A DNA stretch of 20,673 nucleotides, taken from NCBI GenBank assembly GCA_002245135.1, contig NGBS01000092.1, forward strand, positions 1 through 20,673. Reading direction: 5' to 3'. Positions 1-11,316 of this stretch are shown piece after piece (the first letter of the stretch is position 1; the number at the start of each line of letters is the position of its first letter). The notes below the pieces were generated by a model. The model saw only the letters and a program-made list of their open reading frames with translations, was not told the DNA's origin and did not search any database. A program made the translations under genes and the position numbers. Source of the DNA: Proteromonas lacertae. Lineage: Eukaryota; Sar; Bigyra; Opalinata; Proteromonadidae.

Positions 1-3000
1 TTGTATTACAGATTGAACTATATCTTCTCTTCTAAACTGAGACATTTTCTCTTCCATTTGGCTAATAGTAATTCCATCATCATCTATTAATTAATTAAGA
101 TAAACATCAAAAAAAGTGTATACGATTCTCTCTTACATAATCATAAACTGTATTTTCCACTTCTTGATTTCTGTCAATTCTTATCTTTGTAAGATTCTCT
201 TTATTAATATAATCATAAATTGAGTTATTGGCACTTGCTGACCTTTTATATTCAATTGTAAATAGAGGTATAAATCTCTCTTTTTCTTGTGAATTCTCTT
301 TTTCATATAATTTCTCTAAATGTGATTGAACACCTCCATGTGGTTGCGAGATAAATACTTTATTGATTTTTGAATCATCTATTGGTTCTTCTGAGCTTAT
401 TTCAAATGAAATCTTTCCATTCACTAATAATTGACAAAATGTTATTAATTTTGACGATGAACTATATATATTAACATAAATATCTCTTTATACCTTTCTT
501 CTGAATTTGGTTTGTAGATAGTTGGTATATTTCCATTCGTATAATCTTCAATTAGTTGTTTATTAATATCAAAGAAATTTGAAGAATAGATATAATATTG
601 ACTGAAATACAATGGAAGAGAATCAGTCAAGAATTTCTAATACAAAAATAAAAAACTCACAATAATACTTGTGAAAATGAATAAGATGTTAAACCTTTCT
701 TTCTAGTTATATAATGAAGACTCCATAAATGTAATAACTCATAAGATAATTCATCTGACGGATAATCTAATCAACAAATATATTAATAATAATACGGATA
801 GATATAGATCAATTATTTTTGATATTAAGTTTTTATATTCATTATCATCAGTGATTGTTTTATCATTAATAACAAATCCATCTGTTGGACAATCATGATT
901 CCAATATATTTCAAGAATTCTCTTTGTTAAACTTGGATATTGAGATGACTGAATTGGAGGTGGATCATCAATTACAATACTTCCATTATTATTATTTGTA
1001 TTGTTGTTTTGAATGGAATTAGTATCAATGTGATATATTCTTACAAGTTTTGATAATGTATAAGTCAAAAATAACCTCTTTATTTTCTCACTACATTTAT
1101 CAGCATCAATAGCCATTTCTGATTCTATTCTCTCCCAATTAATATTATATCTAACTGGCAATATAGGTTTTGGCTCAACTGGTAAGTTGTTATAATTATA
1201 AGCTAAATAGGTTGGTAAGGTTTTAGTTACATAAGATTCTTGTTTTTCTATTAAGTATATAGTCAATAACCTCTTAATCATCTCTTTTGTCCATCTTACT
1301 CTATACAAATAAAGAAATATAAAGAAATACTCTGTCAATTCATTCACATCATCATCATTTCTTCCAAATGGCTTTATTGATTTTCTTGTTGCTTTACTCT
1401 TTCGTTTGGTTCTTTTTACTCTCTTTTTAGATTGTTGATCATCATTCTTTGCTGTTTCTGTTTTTCTTTTTCTCCTTTTTGCTTGTTCAGATGTATTTTT
1501 CTTTACTAATTTATGTGATTTCTATTCATTAATATAATAATATAATATAATAGAATGAAATACAAGAGAATTCAATCCTTTTCTTCGATTTGTTGTGACA
1601 TTCTTCCATGCTCTCCTTAATAAAATATTTGGTATACTCTTCACTAATGACTCATCTAAATGACCTTTCAATGAGTTAGTAAAACAGATTGAATATAATC
1701 TATCAAAATAATTAGATATATCTCCTTCTTCTTTTAAATGGAATAGTCTAAAAAAAACATATAGATGAATATAATATTAAATATACTCTCTATCTTTATA
1801 TTTATCTTTTACAGGAATATAAGTATTATCAGGAATTTCTATTGGACGATTTAAAGTTGCTAACAGATTCTGATTTCTTTGAATTTCGTCATAAATACCA
1901 TTCTTTTCGCATGGAATAGGTATTCGTGGTTCAATTAGAAGCTGTAATTTCTCAATTACATCAAACATTCTAACACAACTTGGAATTAATCTTTTCAAAT
2001 AAAATTCATTCAATATTTCATGTGGTAATTCTGACATTAATTTCTGCTTGTTGTTTATATAATATTGAACTGCTTCATTTGACACTTCACTATCCAACTA
2101 AATAGATAATAATAATAATCATATAATCAATATATATATATATACCTCAAATAATTGTGTATATTCTTCAAGAGTAAGTGATAATATAATCTGTGAAAAA
2201 CTAAATGCACTCTTTCCAGTTCTATTTAAAAAAAAGTAAAAAATAAATATTAATATAAAAATACTGGTTCATATATCTAAAGCAACAATCCATAAACATC
2301 TGTACTCTTTTCATCAATATAGGATTAAAACCCATTTGAAAGGACTATTCAACAATATAATATGATATATAAGTAATTAATATCATACTTGTATTCTAGA
2401 TTGAGTTTGCTTTACTATTTTTGTGGGAGAAGGAATAGTTTCAATGTTGTTTATATTCTCATCTATTAATTAATATAATAATAATACAATATATATACAC
2501 TTCAATGTTACACATTTCAACATTTGTCTATAATCATCTAAATACTTCAACACTTCAGGCATTCCACAATCCCAGTCAACTCGTAGTATCAATTTAATGA
2601 TTTTACTATATGATAATGAATAACGATGATTAACTTCAACCTATTATATGAGATTTAACAATATAATACAATTTTTAGTTTATTATCTTTCTCCAAATCA
2701 CTAACATATTTATTAATCACTCTTCTATCTATCAACATATGATATTTATCTCTCATTCTCCTTTTTAAATCAATATCAGATAATACACCGCATTTCATCA
2801 CTTCATCATAAATATACTTCTTTCTTTCTTCTATATAATTCACTTTATTCTTTACTACTCTTTCTGTTTCATCTAGAATTAATCGAGGAATGAATGAAAC
2901 TGGAACTATTTAACATAACATTACACTATTATATTATTATACAGTCTATTTTGTTGGTTATTTGAGTTTGTCTTATTCCATTTACCATTATTTGAATAGC

Positions 3001-4126
3001 ATCTATGAATTTTGCTTTTTTAAATTGATCAATGATAGATTCAATTTGTTTAACTTGAACATTTAGAAACTCTGATAATAACCTAATTGATGTACCATTT
3101 ACACTCACTATTATCATTATTATTATAACAAATTTAAAAATAAATTATAGTATAATTATACAAACAATAATTCTATATATTTGGGATGCTAAAGATAAAT
3201 TCTTTGTATATCCACTAAATGATGATTTAATTATCATTCTATCATCTTTTGCGGCAGTCTTTTCAGATTCTTCAACTAGTTTTAATGCACTTTTAGTAAT
3301 ATTTCCTTGTTTAAAATTACATTTCGTTATTGATGGTCCTTTAAATCTATTTATATAATTATCTTTCCATTCTATATTTTCAAATTGGAATTTTTCTTTT
3401 ATTGTCTCTGCTGACATACAATGAGTATTACTTGCCTTTAATAATTCATACACTTTGTCATAAGCAATCTGAAATGGATCTTCCTATAGATATAATAAAT
3501 ATATATTTTATACATTACATTTTGATTTAAACACATTCATCCATACTCTGTTAATATTTGTTGTTGCTGTTGATGAAGTTCTTAATAACACTTTATATAC
3601 TAAACCAAGTTCTTCTAAACGAGAGATTGTATAATGAACTTTCTTTTTGTCTATTTCTAATAATGAACTTAAATCAGTTAATAATATTCCTTCTTCTCTA
3701 TGTTTTGCTATTTCATTTAATACATTCATATCTGAATCCGTTACATTGTTTATTTTGTTAGTCAATCCCAGTATACTCTCTCTCTTTAATATTGATAATG
3801 ACAGAAATGTATTAACTGGTGGATAAACACAGGATTTTTTATCTAAACCTTTTCCTAAATGATCTTGAAATATAATATTATCAGACTTCTTCATAATACT
3901 CCATATCTTCTTCTTCATAAATTCATCTAAATTAAACCTATTGTATGAAAGAATGTGTTAAAAAATACCTTTTCCCAAATAATTCACATAAAACATTGAA
4001 TTCAACAACAGGGAATCCTTCTGTTGCTAGTATCAACATAAGCTCATTTAACACTTTCTATATAAATATAATATCTTTAAAATATACTTTAGGAGTTATA
4101 AACGTGCTGTTTTTCTGCTCCTGCAT
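1..4126 (-). CDS. GTF3C1: TFIIIC largest subunit, B-block binding (partial, C-terminus off the left edge)
   Basis: This is the TFIIIC subunit that binds the B box of tRNA-type internal promoters and helps bring TFIIIB to Pol III genes in the nucleus. I start it at the ATG at 4126 and splice 16 introns of 29-54 nt, giving about 1176 residues before the edge; yeast Tfc3 is about 1160 and human about 2100. Introns start at 4087, 3968, 3513, 3161, 2942, 2669, 2498, 2388, 2264, 2145, 1786, 1563, 795, 668, 493 and 123. A B-block winged helix lies near residues 109-159 (GILLTDLSSLLEIDKKKVHY, then LEELGLVYK). A second winged-helix region with DRRVINKYVSDLEKDNKLK lies at about 2840-2680. A basic stretch precedes the family's SANT-like block (RVRWTKEMIKRLLTIY, then INWERIESE and CSEKIKRLF) at about 1300-1075. 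A further winged helix (GITISQMEEKMSQFRREDIV) starts by 83. The junction at 795-767 is one base out of frame; a missing G would fix it. Family assignment rests on motifs read by eye. Confidence 0.85.
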
Positions 4127-4190
4127 TCAGATAAAAAAGAAAATAGAAAAGGTTTGGCTTGAATATATCAATTTTCATTTTTGTTTTTAG
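4127..4190. promoter_or_regulatory. Divergent promoter between TFIIIC and the 94-aa gene
   Basis: Only 64 bp separate the two start codons, so any promoter here must serve both directions. It is A-rich toward TFIIIC and T-rich toward the right-hand gene. The T-rich run ends in TTTTTAG directly before the ATG at 4191. That could be a 3' splice site of a 5'-UTR intron, or chance. No clear TATA box is visible. Confidence 0.4.
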
Positions 4191-4532
4191 ATGGAACGAA
4201 GTGAGTTTTATGCCGAATTAGAGAAGTATCCAAAAGTAAGAGGTGATGATTATTATAATGTCCCATCAGTATGCTTAGCTTCTCTATTTTTTAGGGTTTT
4301 AAAAAACAGGTGTCTTTTCCTCAAGCTCCTTCAACAGAAATTATTCCTACACAAGAAATTTTACTTCATAATCAATTTAAAAATATTGTTCCAATAGAAA
4401 TTCTAGATACATTTGTTTCAAAGGTTATAGAAGTATTATTGTTATTTATAATCTAAAATATAGAATGAAAAAAATATAATAAATAAATTATCACTTGATG
4501 AACTAGAAGAATTAACTAAATATCTACAATAA
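4191..4532 (+). CDS. Unrecognised 94-aa protein
   Basis: A small three-exon gene whose product I do not recognise. Exons are 4191-4268, 4295-4432 and 4464-4532; the introns are 26 and 31 nt. The first ATG after the divergent promoter opens a frame starting MERSEFYAELEKYPKVRGDD. The protein is charged and hydrophilic, with no membrane segment or signal peptide. It ends in a likely helix, NKLSLDELEELTKYLQ, before TAA. The second intron could instead start at 4424, which keeps the frame but drops three residues. I prefer 4433 because it gives the GTAT start seen in nearly all introns here. The gene converges on the 216-aa gene with 54 bp between stop codons. Clean splicing in frame supports a real gene; function is unknown. 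Confidence 0.65.
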
Positions 4533-4586
4533 CACTAATTAATTTATTTTAAACATATTTTTTTATATGTTTCAATTATATTTTTC

Positions 4587-5294
4587 TTATTTAACTATTC
4601 CCTTTTTCATTAATTCCATATGAAGAGTCATTACTTCATTTTCTAAATCTTCTAGTGGGTTAGTTTCAACTTCATTTTCTATTGGAATTGAGGATATAGA
4701 TTGTGTAAAGGATGTTGATGAGTTTCTATGAGTATCAATATATGATTTGTCTGATTCAAGTGAAGTATAAAAGAGTTTTTGTAGTTTCATAAACTGATTA
4801 AAGGGATTTGTTAAATTCTCATATGATGATGATGATGGTCGCGATGGTTTATTTGGTTGTTCTATTGATTTTATTACATCTTTGTTTTCTTTTAGTTTCT
4901 TATGTACTTTATTGTGTTTTATTTTCTTCAAATGTAAATGTGGTATATATTGTGGATTTTTAGATGGTATTATTTTATCCTCTACTGTTTTGGATTTATT
5001 ATTGGATTTTCTTGGAGGTGATGTTGATTTTGATCGATTAGGTATTAATGGCTTAGATCTTGATAATAGTGGAGTTGCTGATCTCCTCCTTGACCAATTC
5101 TGCATTAACACTGTGGGAGGTATACTCTAAGCAAATAATAAGTATTATTAATATACATGTGAGTGTAAATGAACAGATGGATTGCATGATATAGTCACAT
5201 TAGGAGTATCCACAGATATACTCTCCAATTCAGTATCCTAACAATATATAATATCAGTTAATACTAATCCGATGTAAGTTTTTCTATGCTCCAT
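4587..5294 (-). CDS. Unrecognised basic, Ser/Pro-rich protein, 216 aa
   Basis: Three exons (5294-5265, 5237-5157, 5126-4587) joined by 27- and 30-nt GTAT...TAG introns give 216 residues starting MEHRKTYIGLDTELESISVD. The middle is basic and rich in Ser, Pro, Arg and Lys (RRRSATPLLSRSKPLIPNRS, then KSTSPPRK) and looks disordered. The C-terminal 30 residues are acidic and probably helical (NPLEDLENEVMTLHMELMKK). I recognise no domain. The composition would suit a nuclear or cytoskeleton-associated protein, but that is a guess. It is divergent from BolA across 118 bp. The start codon is the first ATG that opens the spliced frame. Confidence 0.6.
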
Positions 5295-5412
5295 TAGACA
5301 AAGGTATTTATTTACTATTTATCTCTTAAAATCAAAAAATAAAAACATAAATTTAAAAATCAAACAAACCATAATCAAGCATTTTATCAAAATAATTCTT
5401 TTCTGCTTTATC
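5295..5412. promoter_or_regulatory. Divergent promoter region, 216-aa gene / BolA1
   Basis: The 118 bp between two outward-facing start codons hold the promoters of both genes. The sequence is strongly A-rich on the + strand in the middle (5328-5370). I see no distinct TATA box or known factor site. Confidence 0.35.
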
Positions 5413-5872
5413 ATGAATATATTACATCTTTACAACCACAATATTCTGAATAAATTATATAGATCATTTGCAACACGTAGTTTTTATCTAGTATAATATT
5501 GCTTTAGAATTAGAAACAACAATGATAAGCAAAATTACCAAAGAATTAAATCCTAAACACATTGAAGTATTGAATGATTGTCAAAATCATGGTTATCCAC
5601 CAGTATTCAATTCCAATTAATAAATATTATAGGAGACTGAAGCATATTTTAAAATAATTGTAGTATCTGATAAATTTGAAGGAAAATCAATAATTCAATG
5701 TCATAGATTAGTCTTATCGACATTGAAAGAAGAATTGGTTAAACCTGTATTACATTTAAAGTTATATGCTTTATAGATTCACTCAGTAAGCATTGTTGCA
5801 AAAACACCAAAGCAATGGGATGATTCTCATCATTTTATTCCTGAAAGCCCTGCTTGTCAAAATTTCACTTAA
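5413..5872 (+). CDS. BOLA1: BolA-like protein 1, with a mitochondrial presequence
   Basis: BolA proteins pair with monothiol glutaredoxins and help supply iron-sulfur clusters; BOLA1 works in mitochondria. Four exons (5413-5476, 5508-5602, 5633-5746, 5777-5872; introns 31, 30 and 30 nt) give 122 aa. The BolA fold is clear: ITKELNPKHIEVLND, then an acidic loop, YFKIIVVSDKFEGKSIIQ, the signature CHRLVLSTLKEEL with the invariant His of the HRLV motif used for cluster ligation, and IHSVSIVAKTPKQW. The first exon encodes a presequence-like stretch, MNILHLYNHNILNKLYRSFA, which carries Lys and Arg but no acidic residue. The first intron starts GTAG, not GTAT. A second ATG at 5522 would give a form without the presequence. 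Confidence 0.9.
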
Positions 5873-6013
5873 TTCTAGTTATTTAAAAATATATTTTTGG
5901 TTTTGTTTAACACACTTTTTCAAAATGACTGTTTGAAATTTAAAAATAAATTAAACAGCTATTTTTGAAATTCAAATTTAGAAGAATAAATTATCATATT
6001 AATCGTTAGCTAG

Positions 6014-9000
6014 ATGGTATTTTAAGGTTATTATATTCTAGGAAGAAGAAAATAATGATTGTATTTCCGTTGCACCTGAAAGCGAGACTGTTATGGAAGT
6101 AGAGAATAGTTTTGATTTAATTATCAAAGAAAAGGATGAAGAAATAGAAAGATTAAAAAGTACAATTGAAGAGTTACAAGAAATTTGTGATCATATCCCC
6201 AAAGAAAGCAAAAGTGATAATTGTGAGATTAAAGAACTAGAAGAGAGAATTGCAGTATATAAAATGTCATTTTATTATATAGGATCTATCTGTATATAAA
6301 TCAAAGTATGAAGATTCTGAAAAGAAGAATATGCAATTACTTAATCAACAAGAAGAGGACAATAAGATCATTCTTAAACTACAATGTCAAATTACTGAAC
6401 TAAATGAACAACTGATTGATGTAACAGGTAAATCAGATAGACTTCGAGAAACTCAAGAAATTCTAGAAGAAGAAATGCAAAAAACAATCAACTCATATGA
6501 AGAGAAATTGAAACATTTACAACCACAACAATCATCTGTTGAACAATCTAAAGAAAATAATGAATACATCAATGAAATAAGTCATTATAAGCAATACATT
6601 ATTCAACTTGAAAGTGAAATAAATAACCACATTTCAATCAATGAGAATTTGAGACATGAAATAGAAAACTTAAACAAAGATATTGATCATGCAAAATCCG
6701 AAAGATTAGAAGTCGAAAATCAAATGAACTTACATATAGTTGATATGGAAAATATCTTACAACAATCAAGCTATGAAATTGAAACATTAAAGAATGAATG
6801 TATCAAGCTTACAAGTGAAAATGAGATAATCAAAGAAGAATACAACAATATGATATATAATAAGGATGATATAATTCAGCAGTTGAATGAAAGAATAAGT
6901 TCATTAAATCAAGAAAATAGTGAGAGTAAGAAAAATGATTCAATGCTATATGAAGAAGAAAAAAGAATATACTCAACGAATTACAAACTAAATCAGATGA
7001 ATTAGCAGAATTGAGTCAAAAATATGAGATATTATCAAATGAAAAAGAAAATATTGAGAAAATGTTTAGTGATAGTAAAATGAATTATGAAAAAAAGATT
7101 ACTGAATTACAGAATCAAATCAATGAAATTAATCAAAAGTCTTTACAAGAAAGTGATGAATTACAGTCAAAAATAGAAGCAATGATAAATGAAAAAGATA
7201 AAAATGAAAATACATTAAATCAACAGATTAGTGAATATGAAGTGAAAATAAATGAATTAATTGCACAGATGAATGATACTAAATGCATTATGGAAATATC
7301 TTACTATGAACATTTAAGTGAATTTGAGACTAAGATGAAAGAATTATCTTCTCAATTAGATGAAGAATTAAGTCACAATCAACAATTATCTCAAGAAATA
7401 GATGAATTAAAAACTCAATTAGATAAAGTAAAAGAAGAAAAAGTACAGAATGAGAATGATTACAATAACTTAATAGAATCACAAAAATCAGAATTAGAAA
7501 GTGAAAAAGAAAAAATTGAAGAAGAATACAAAAACAAAACTGAGTTATATGAACAAAAAATAGAAAAATATAAACAAGAAATCGATAGTCAAAACAGTAT
7601 ACTGAATAGTAATAAAGAAGAAATTACATCACTTTGTTCAAAGATAACTGAAATAACAAAAGAAAAAGAATCATTGGATGTATTAATAAAAAATACAGTT
7701 GAGAATTATGAAGTAAAAATATCTGATATTCAGAACGAACACAGTGAGAAAATAAACCAACTAAACAGCGAATTAGGAGAAAGAAAAGTAAATGAATCAA
7801 ATTTATTAAATCAAATTCAAGAATATAACCAAAAAATGAATGAGTTGGTATCTCAAATTAACTTTATGAATGAGCAACAAAACATGATTTCACATGATTA
7901 TGTCATTAAAATCAATGAATTAGAAAGTAAAATCAATGAAATAACAGGAATGAATGAGAATGAAAAGAACTTAATTAACCAATACCAACAAAAGATTAAT
8001 GATTTTATAACCGAAAGAGATAATATGTCGAAAGAAATAGAAGTAAAAGAATCAACAATATCTGAACTACAGAACAAAATAAGTGAAATAACATCAGAAA
8101 GAGATAATCTCTCTAAAGAGATTGAAGAAAAACAATCAACAATATCTGAATTAGAGAATAAGATGAATGAATTAACAACATCTAACGAAGAAGAAAAGAG
8201 CAAATTAGTTAATCAATATCAACAACAAATCAACGATGTTACAGTAGAAAGAGATAACTTATCTAAAGAGATTGAAGAAAAACAATCAACAATTTTAGAA
8301 TTACAAGATATGATGAAAGATATCTCTACATCATCTGAAGAAGAAAAGAAGGATATCATTAGCCAATATGAAAGTCAAATGAACAAAATGACTGAAGAAA
8401 GAGATAACTTATCTAAAGAAGTAGAAGAAAAACAATCAACAATAACTGAATTAGAGAATAAGATGAATGAATTAACAACATCTAACGAAGAAGAAAAGAG
8501 CAAATTAGTTAATCAATATCAACAACAAATCAACGATGTTACAGTAGAAAGAGATAACTTATCTAAAGAGATTGAAGAAAAACAATCAACAATTTTAGAA
8601 TTACAAGATATGATGAAAGATATCTCTACATCATCTGAAGAAGAAAAGAAGGATATCATTAGCCAATATGAAAGTCAAATGAACAAAATGACTGAAGAAA
8701 GAGATAATCTCTCTAAAGAAGTAGAAGAAAAACAATCAACAATAACTGAATTAGAGAATAAGATGAATGAATTAACAACATCTAACGAAGAAGAAAAGAG
8801 CAAATTAGTTAATCAATATCAACAACAAATCAACGATGTTACAGTAGAAAGAGATAACTTATCTAAAGAGATTGAAGAAAAACAATCAACAATTTTAGAA
8901 TTACAAGATATGATGAAAGATATCTCTACATCATCTGAAGAAGAAAAGAAGGATATCATTAGCCAATATGAAAGTCAAATGAACAAAATGACTGAAGAAA

Positions 9001-10478
9001 GAGATAATCTCTCTAAAGAAGTAGAAGAAAAACAATCAACAATAACTGAATTAGAGAATAAGATGAATGAATTAACAACATCTAACGAAGAAGAAAAGAG
9101 CAAATTAGTTAATCAATATCAACAACAAATCAACGATGTTACAGTAGAAAGAGATAACTTATCTAAAGAGATTGAAGAAAAACAATTAACAATATCTGAA
9201 TTAGAGAGAAATATAAATGAATTAACATCACAAAAAGATAGTTTATTGAAAGAAGTGACTGTGAAACAATCAACAATAAATGAACAAATATCATCCATAG
9301 AAAAATTAAAATCTGATTTAGATGTTTCAATTCAGAAGATTCAATCAATTGAAATCGAAAAAGGTAAAATTGAATCACAATATAAAGATAAATTAAATGA
9401 ATGTGATAATAGAATAAACGAATTAATAAATGAAACAACAAATATTGGATCATTGAATGAAGAAATAAAAACCTTAAAGCAAAACATTGAAGAAAAAGAA
9501 ATACAAATACATGAACAAAATACAACAATAGAAAGTAATGAATGCGAATTACATAATCTTCAAGATTCAGTTAAAAGCTTAACCACACAATTGAGTGAAA
9601 AGGATTCTGAAATTGAGAATCTTCAATCTCAAATCTCAAACAGTAAATCAATTGATGAATTAACTAAAGAGAATGAAACATTAAATGAAATAGTGAGCAA
9701 TAAAGAAATTGAAATATTAAACTTAGAGAGTAAATTACAAGAATTATCTGAAAAAGTAAAAGATTCAGAAAAGAAAGATTCAAAAGTTGTTGAGGATTTA
9801 CAATCACAAATTGATTCATTAAAGAATGAATTATTATTATCAGATACAGAACTGAAAGCTGTATCTGAATTAAAAGAAAAAATAACAAGTCAAAAAGCAG
9901 ATATAAAGAATCTCACATCTAAATTACAAGAAAAATCAAAAATAATAGAAACACTACAATCAAAATTAAGTACAATTGATGAAAACACTGAAAGCTCTAA
10001 GCAATTAGATGATAAATCATTGAGAAATGAATATAATGCATTAAAAACTTTATATAAATCAGCATTAACAGAATTAGAAACATCTAGACAAAGAGTAGTC
10101 AAATTAGAAAAAGTGAAAATGACTCAAGAAATGCTTAATAAATTCAAAGCAGTTTATGAAAAATATCAAAAAGCTCAAAAACAAATAGCTGAGTTAAAGA
10201 AAGAATTGGAAGATGAAAAATCAAAGAAAGAAGATAAAAGAGAAGCGCAAAAGAGAAAACAGAATTCACTATTTAGTCCACAAAGACAAACTAAAAGACA
10301 TCACTCAATTAACTCAGATGACAAAGAGAATGTTCCTTTAAATACAAATGCACCACCTCCAATATTGGAACCTGCTGATAAGAAAATAAAAACAAAAAGA
10401 GAAAGTCATAATATGGCACATATAGCAATATCAGAGGATGTTTTGAATAATGAAGAAGCTCAATGCAAAACCCAATAA
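6014..10478 (+). CDS. Giant coiled-coil protein with internal 100-aa repeats (one frame slip)
   Basis: A long heptad-rich protein of about 1469 residues, almost entirely Glu, Lys, Gln, Asn, Ser and Leu, as in structural or tethering coiled-coil proteins (golgins, centrosome, kinetochore or myosin-tail-like). Only the ATG (6014-6016) is coding in exon 1. The 25-nt intron 6017-6041 follows at once, then exon 6042-6254, a 28-nt intron, and 6283-10478. Near 6966-6972 the frame shifts; two extra bases (a TA step in agaatatactc) explain it, no intron fits, and the coiled-coil pattern resumes directly after. Residues about 685-1038 are a nearly perfect repeat. The C-terminal 90 residues leave the coiled coil and are basic, with a full CDK-type site SPQR (10275-10286) and a KEN box in DDKENVP (10323-10331). 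Sequence alone does not identify the family, because coiled coils resemble one another. Confidence 0.8.
8148..9186 (+). repeat. 300-bp in-frame tandem repeat, about 3.5 copies
   Basis: Units begin near 8148, 8448, 8748 and 9048, the last one partial. Each encodes 100 residues made of two related 50-residue halves, each containing ERDNLSKE(I/V)EEKQSTI. The nucleotide copies are identical over nearly all of their length. The visible difference is a synonymous patch, AACTTATCT at about 8406 against AATCTCTCT at about 8706 and 9006. Diverged copies of the half-unit lie just upstream (8010-8147) and downstream (9187-9290). This points to recent spread by unequal crossing-over or gene conversion inside an older 50-residue repeat. 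Confidence 0.95.
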
Positions 10479-10603
10479 GTTTTTTTTAATATATAAATCC
10501 TTTTATTAATCTTTATATGTTTTATAAGTAATTCTTTGTGTTTAATCAATCATCATTATGAAATGACATAAATATATGCTTGAATAGGCTCGGAAAAGAA
10601 AAA

Positions 10604-11201
10604 ATGGATGAAACACAAGCAGAGCCACCACCAATTAAAAAAACAATAAAAGAAATAATGAAAGATGCAGATATGCAAGATAACAAAATTGTATGGTTGT
10701 TTGTCTAATATTTTAGAAGAGAAGAAGAACAGATAAGGCAACACCTTCAGAAAATATTGAAAATAGCCCTACAACACAAAGATCTCAGTATTTTCTTTAT
10801 ATTACGTAGATTATTGAATCGACCTGCTTTAGGTGGACCTAGGATGATTTTTGTTAATGGAAAAATTGTTGTTGATAAGTCAAATTTAGTATTATGCAAT
10901 ATATAATTGATTTCTAGAATGTTGTTGTTAATGATTTCAATTATGATGTTCCTTCAAGAAGAAGGGGGAAAGAAAAGTATATCAACTCCTTAAATTATCG
11001 ATATATAGAGCTCAGGTAACAAAAAAATGGGATGATAAAGAAACAAAACTATTTTACAAAGTATTAAGACAATGTGGAACTGATTTTTCACTAATGGAGA
11101 CATTTCTGCCTGGTCGAACGAGAAAAGAAATAAAAAATAAATATAGGAAGGAGGAAAGGCTGCATAAAGAGCTAATTGAAGAAACATTGTCTATTCGTTA
11201 A
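10604..11201 (+). CDS. BDP1: TFIIIB subunit Bdp1 (B''), very short form
   Basis: Bdp1 joins TBP and Brf1 to form TFIIIB, which places RNA polymerase III at its start site. Five exons (10604-10690, 10717-10787, 10810-10888, 10918-10976, 11009-11201) with introns of 26, 22, 29 and 32 nt give 162 aa. The extended SANT domain at the C-terminus is diagnostic: KWDDKETKLFYKVLRQCGTD, then FSLMETFLPGRTRKEIKNKY and RKEE. Upstream, GPRMIFVNGKIVVDKSNL matches the short conserved segment that precedes the SANT domain in the family. The protein stops about 20 residues after the domain, so it is far shorter than yeast Bdp1 (about 594 aa) and keeps little beyond the conserved core. The 22-nt intron is the shortest in the window. 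Start: the first ATG in the frame. An AATAAA at 11243-11248 may be the polyadenylation signal. Confidence 0.9.
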
Positions 11202-11316
11202 TTTATTTAGTTTTTTTAAGTAGTGTTTGTTTAATTACAATTAATAAAAAATTCTGAAAGAATAAAATGTGTATAAGATATGTATTTTAAAATGTTTTAT
11301 AATTAGTTGAAATAAT

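Noticed and set aside
5491-5507. A 17-nt GTAT...TAG intron in BolA, like heterotrich ciliate introns.
   Set aside because: It leaves an in-frame stop just after the junction; the 31-nt intron from 5477 gives a clean join to the BolA domain.
8148-9186. CRISPR-like or satellite array.
   Set aside because: Units are 300 bp without spacers, in frame and encode regular coiled-coil heptads.
9163-10102. Minus-strand open frames opposite the coiled-coil gene.
   Set aside because: Shadows of a gene made of GAA, AAA, TTA and CAA codons; no recognisable protein.
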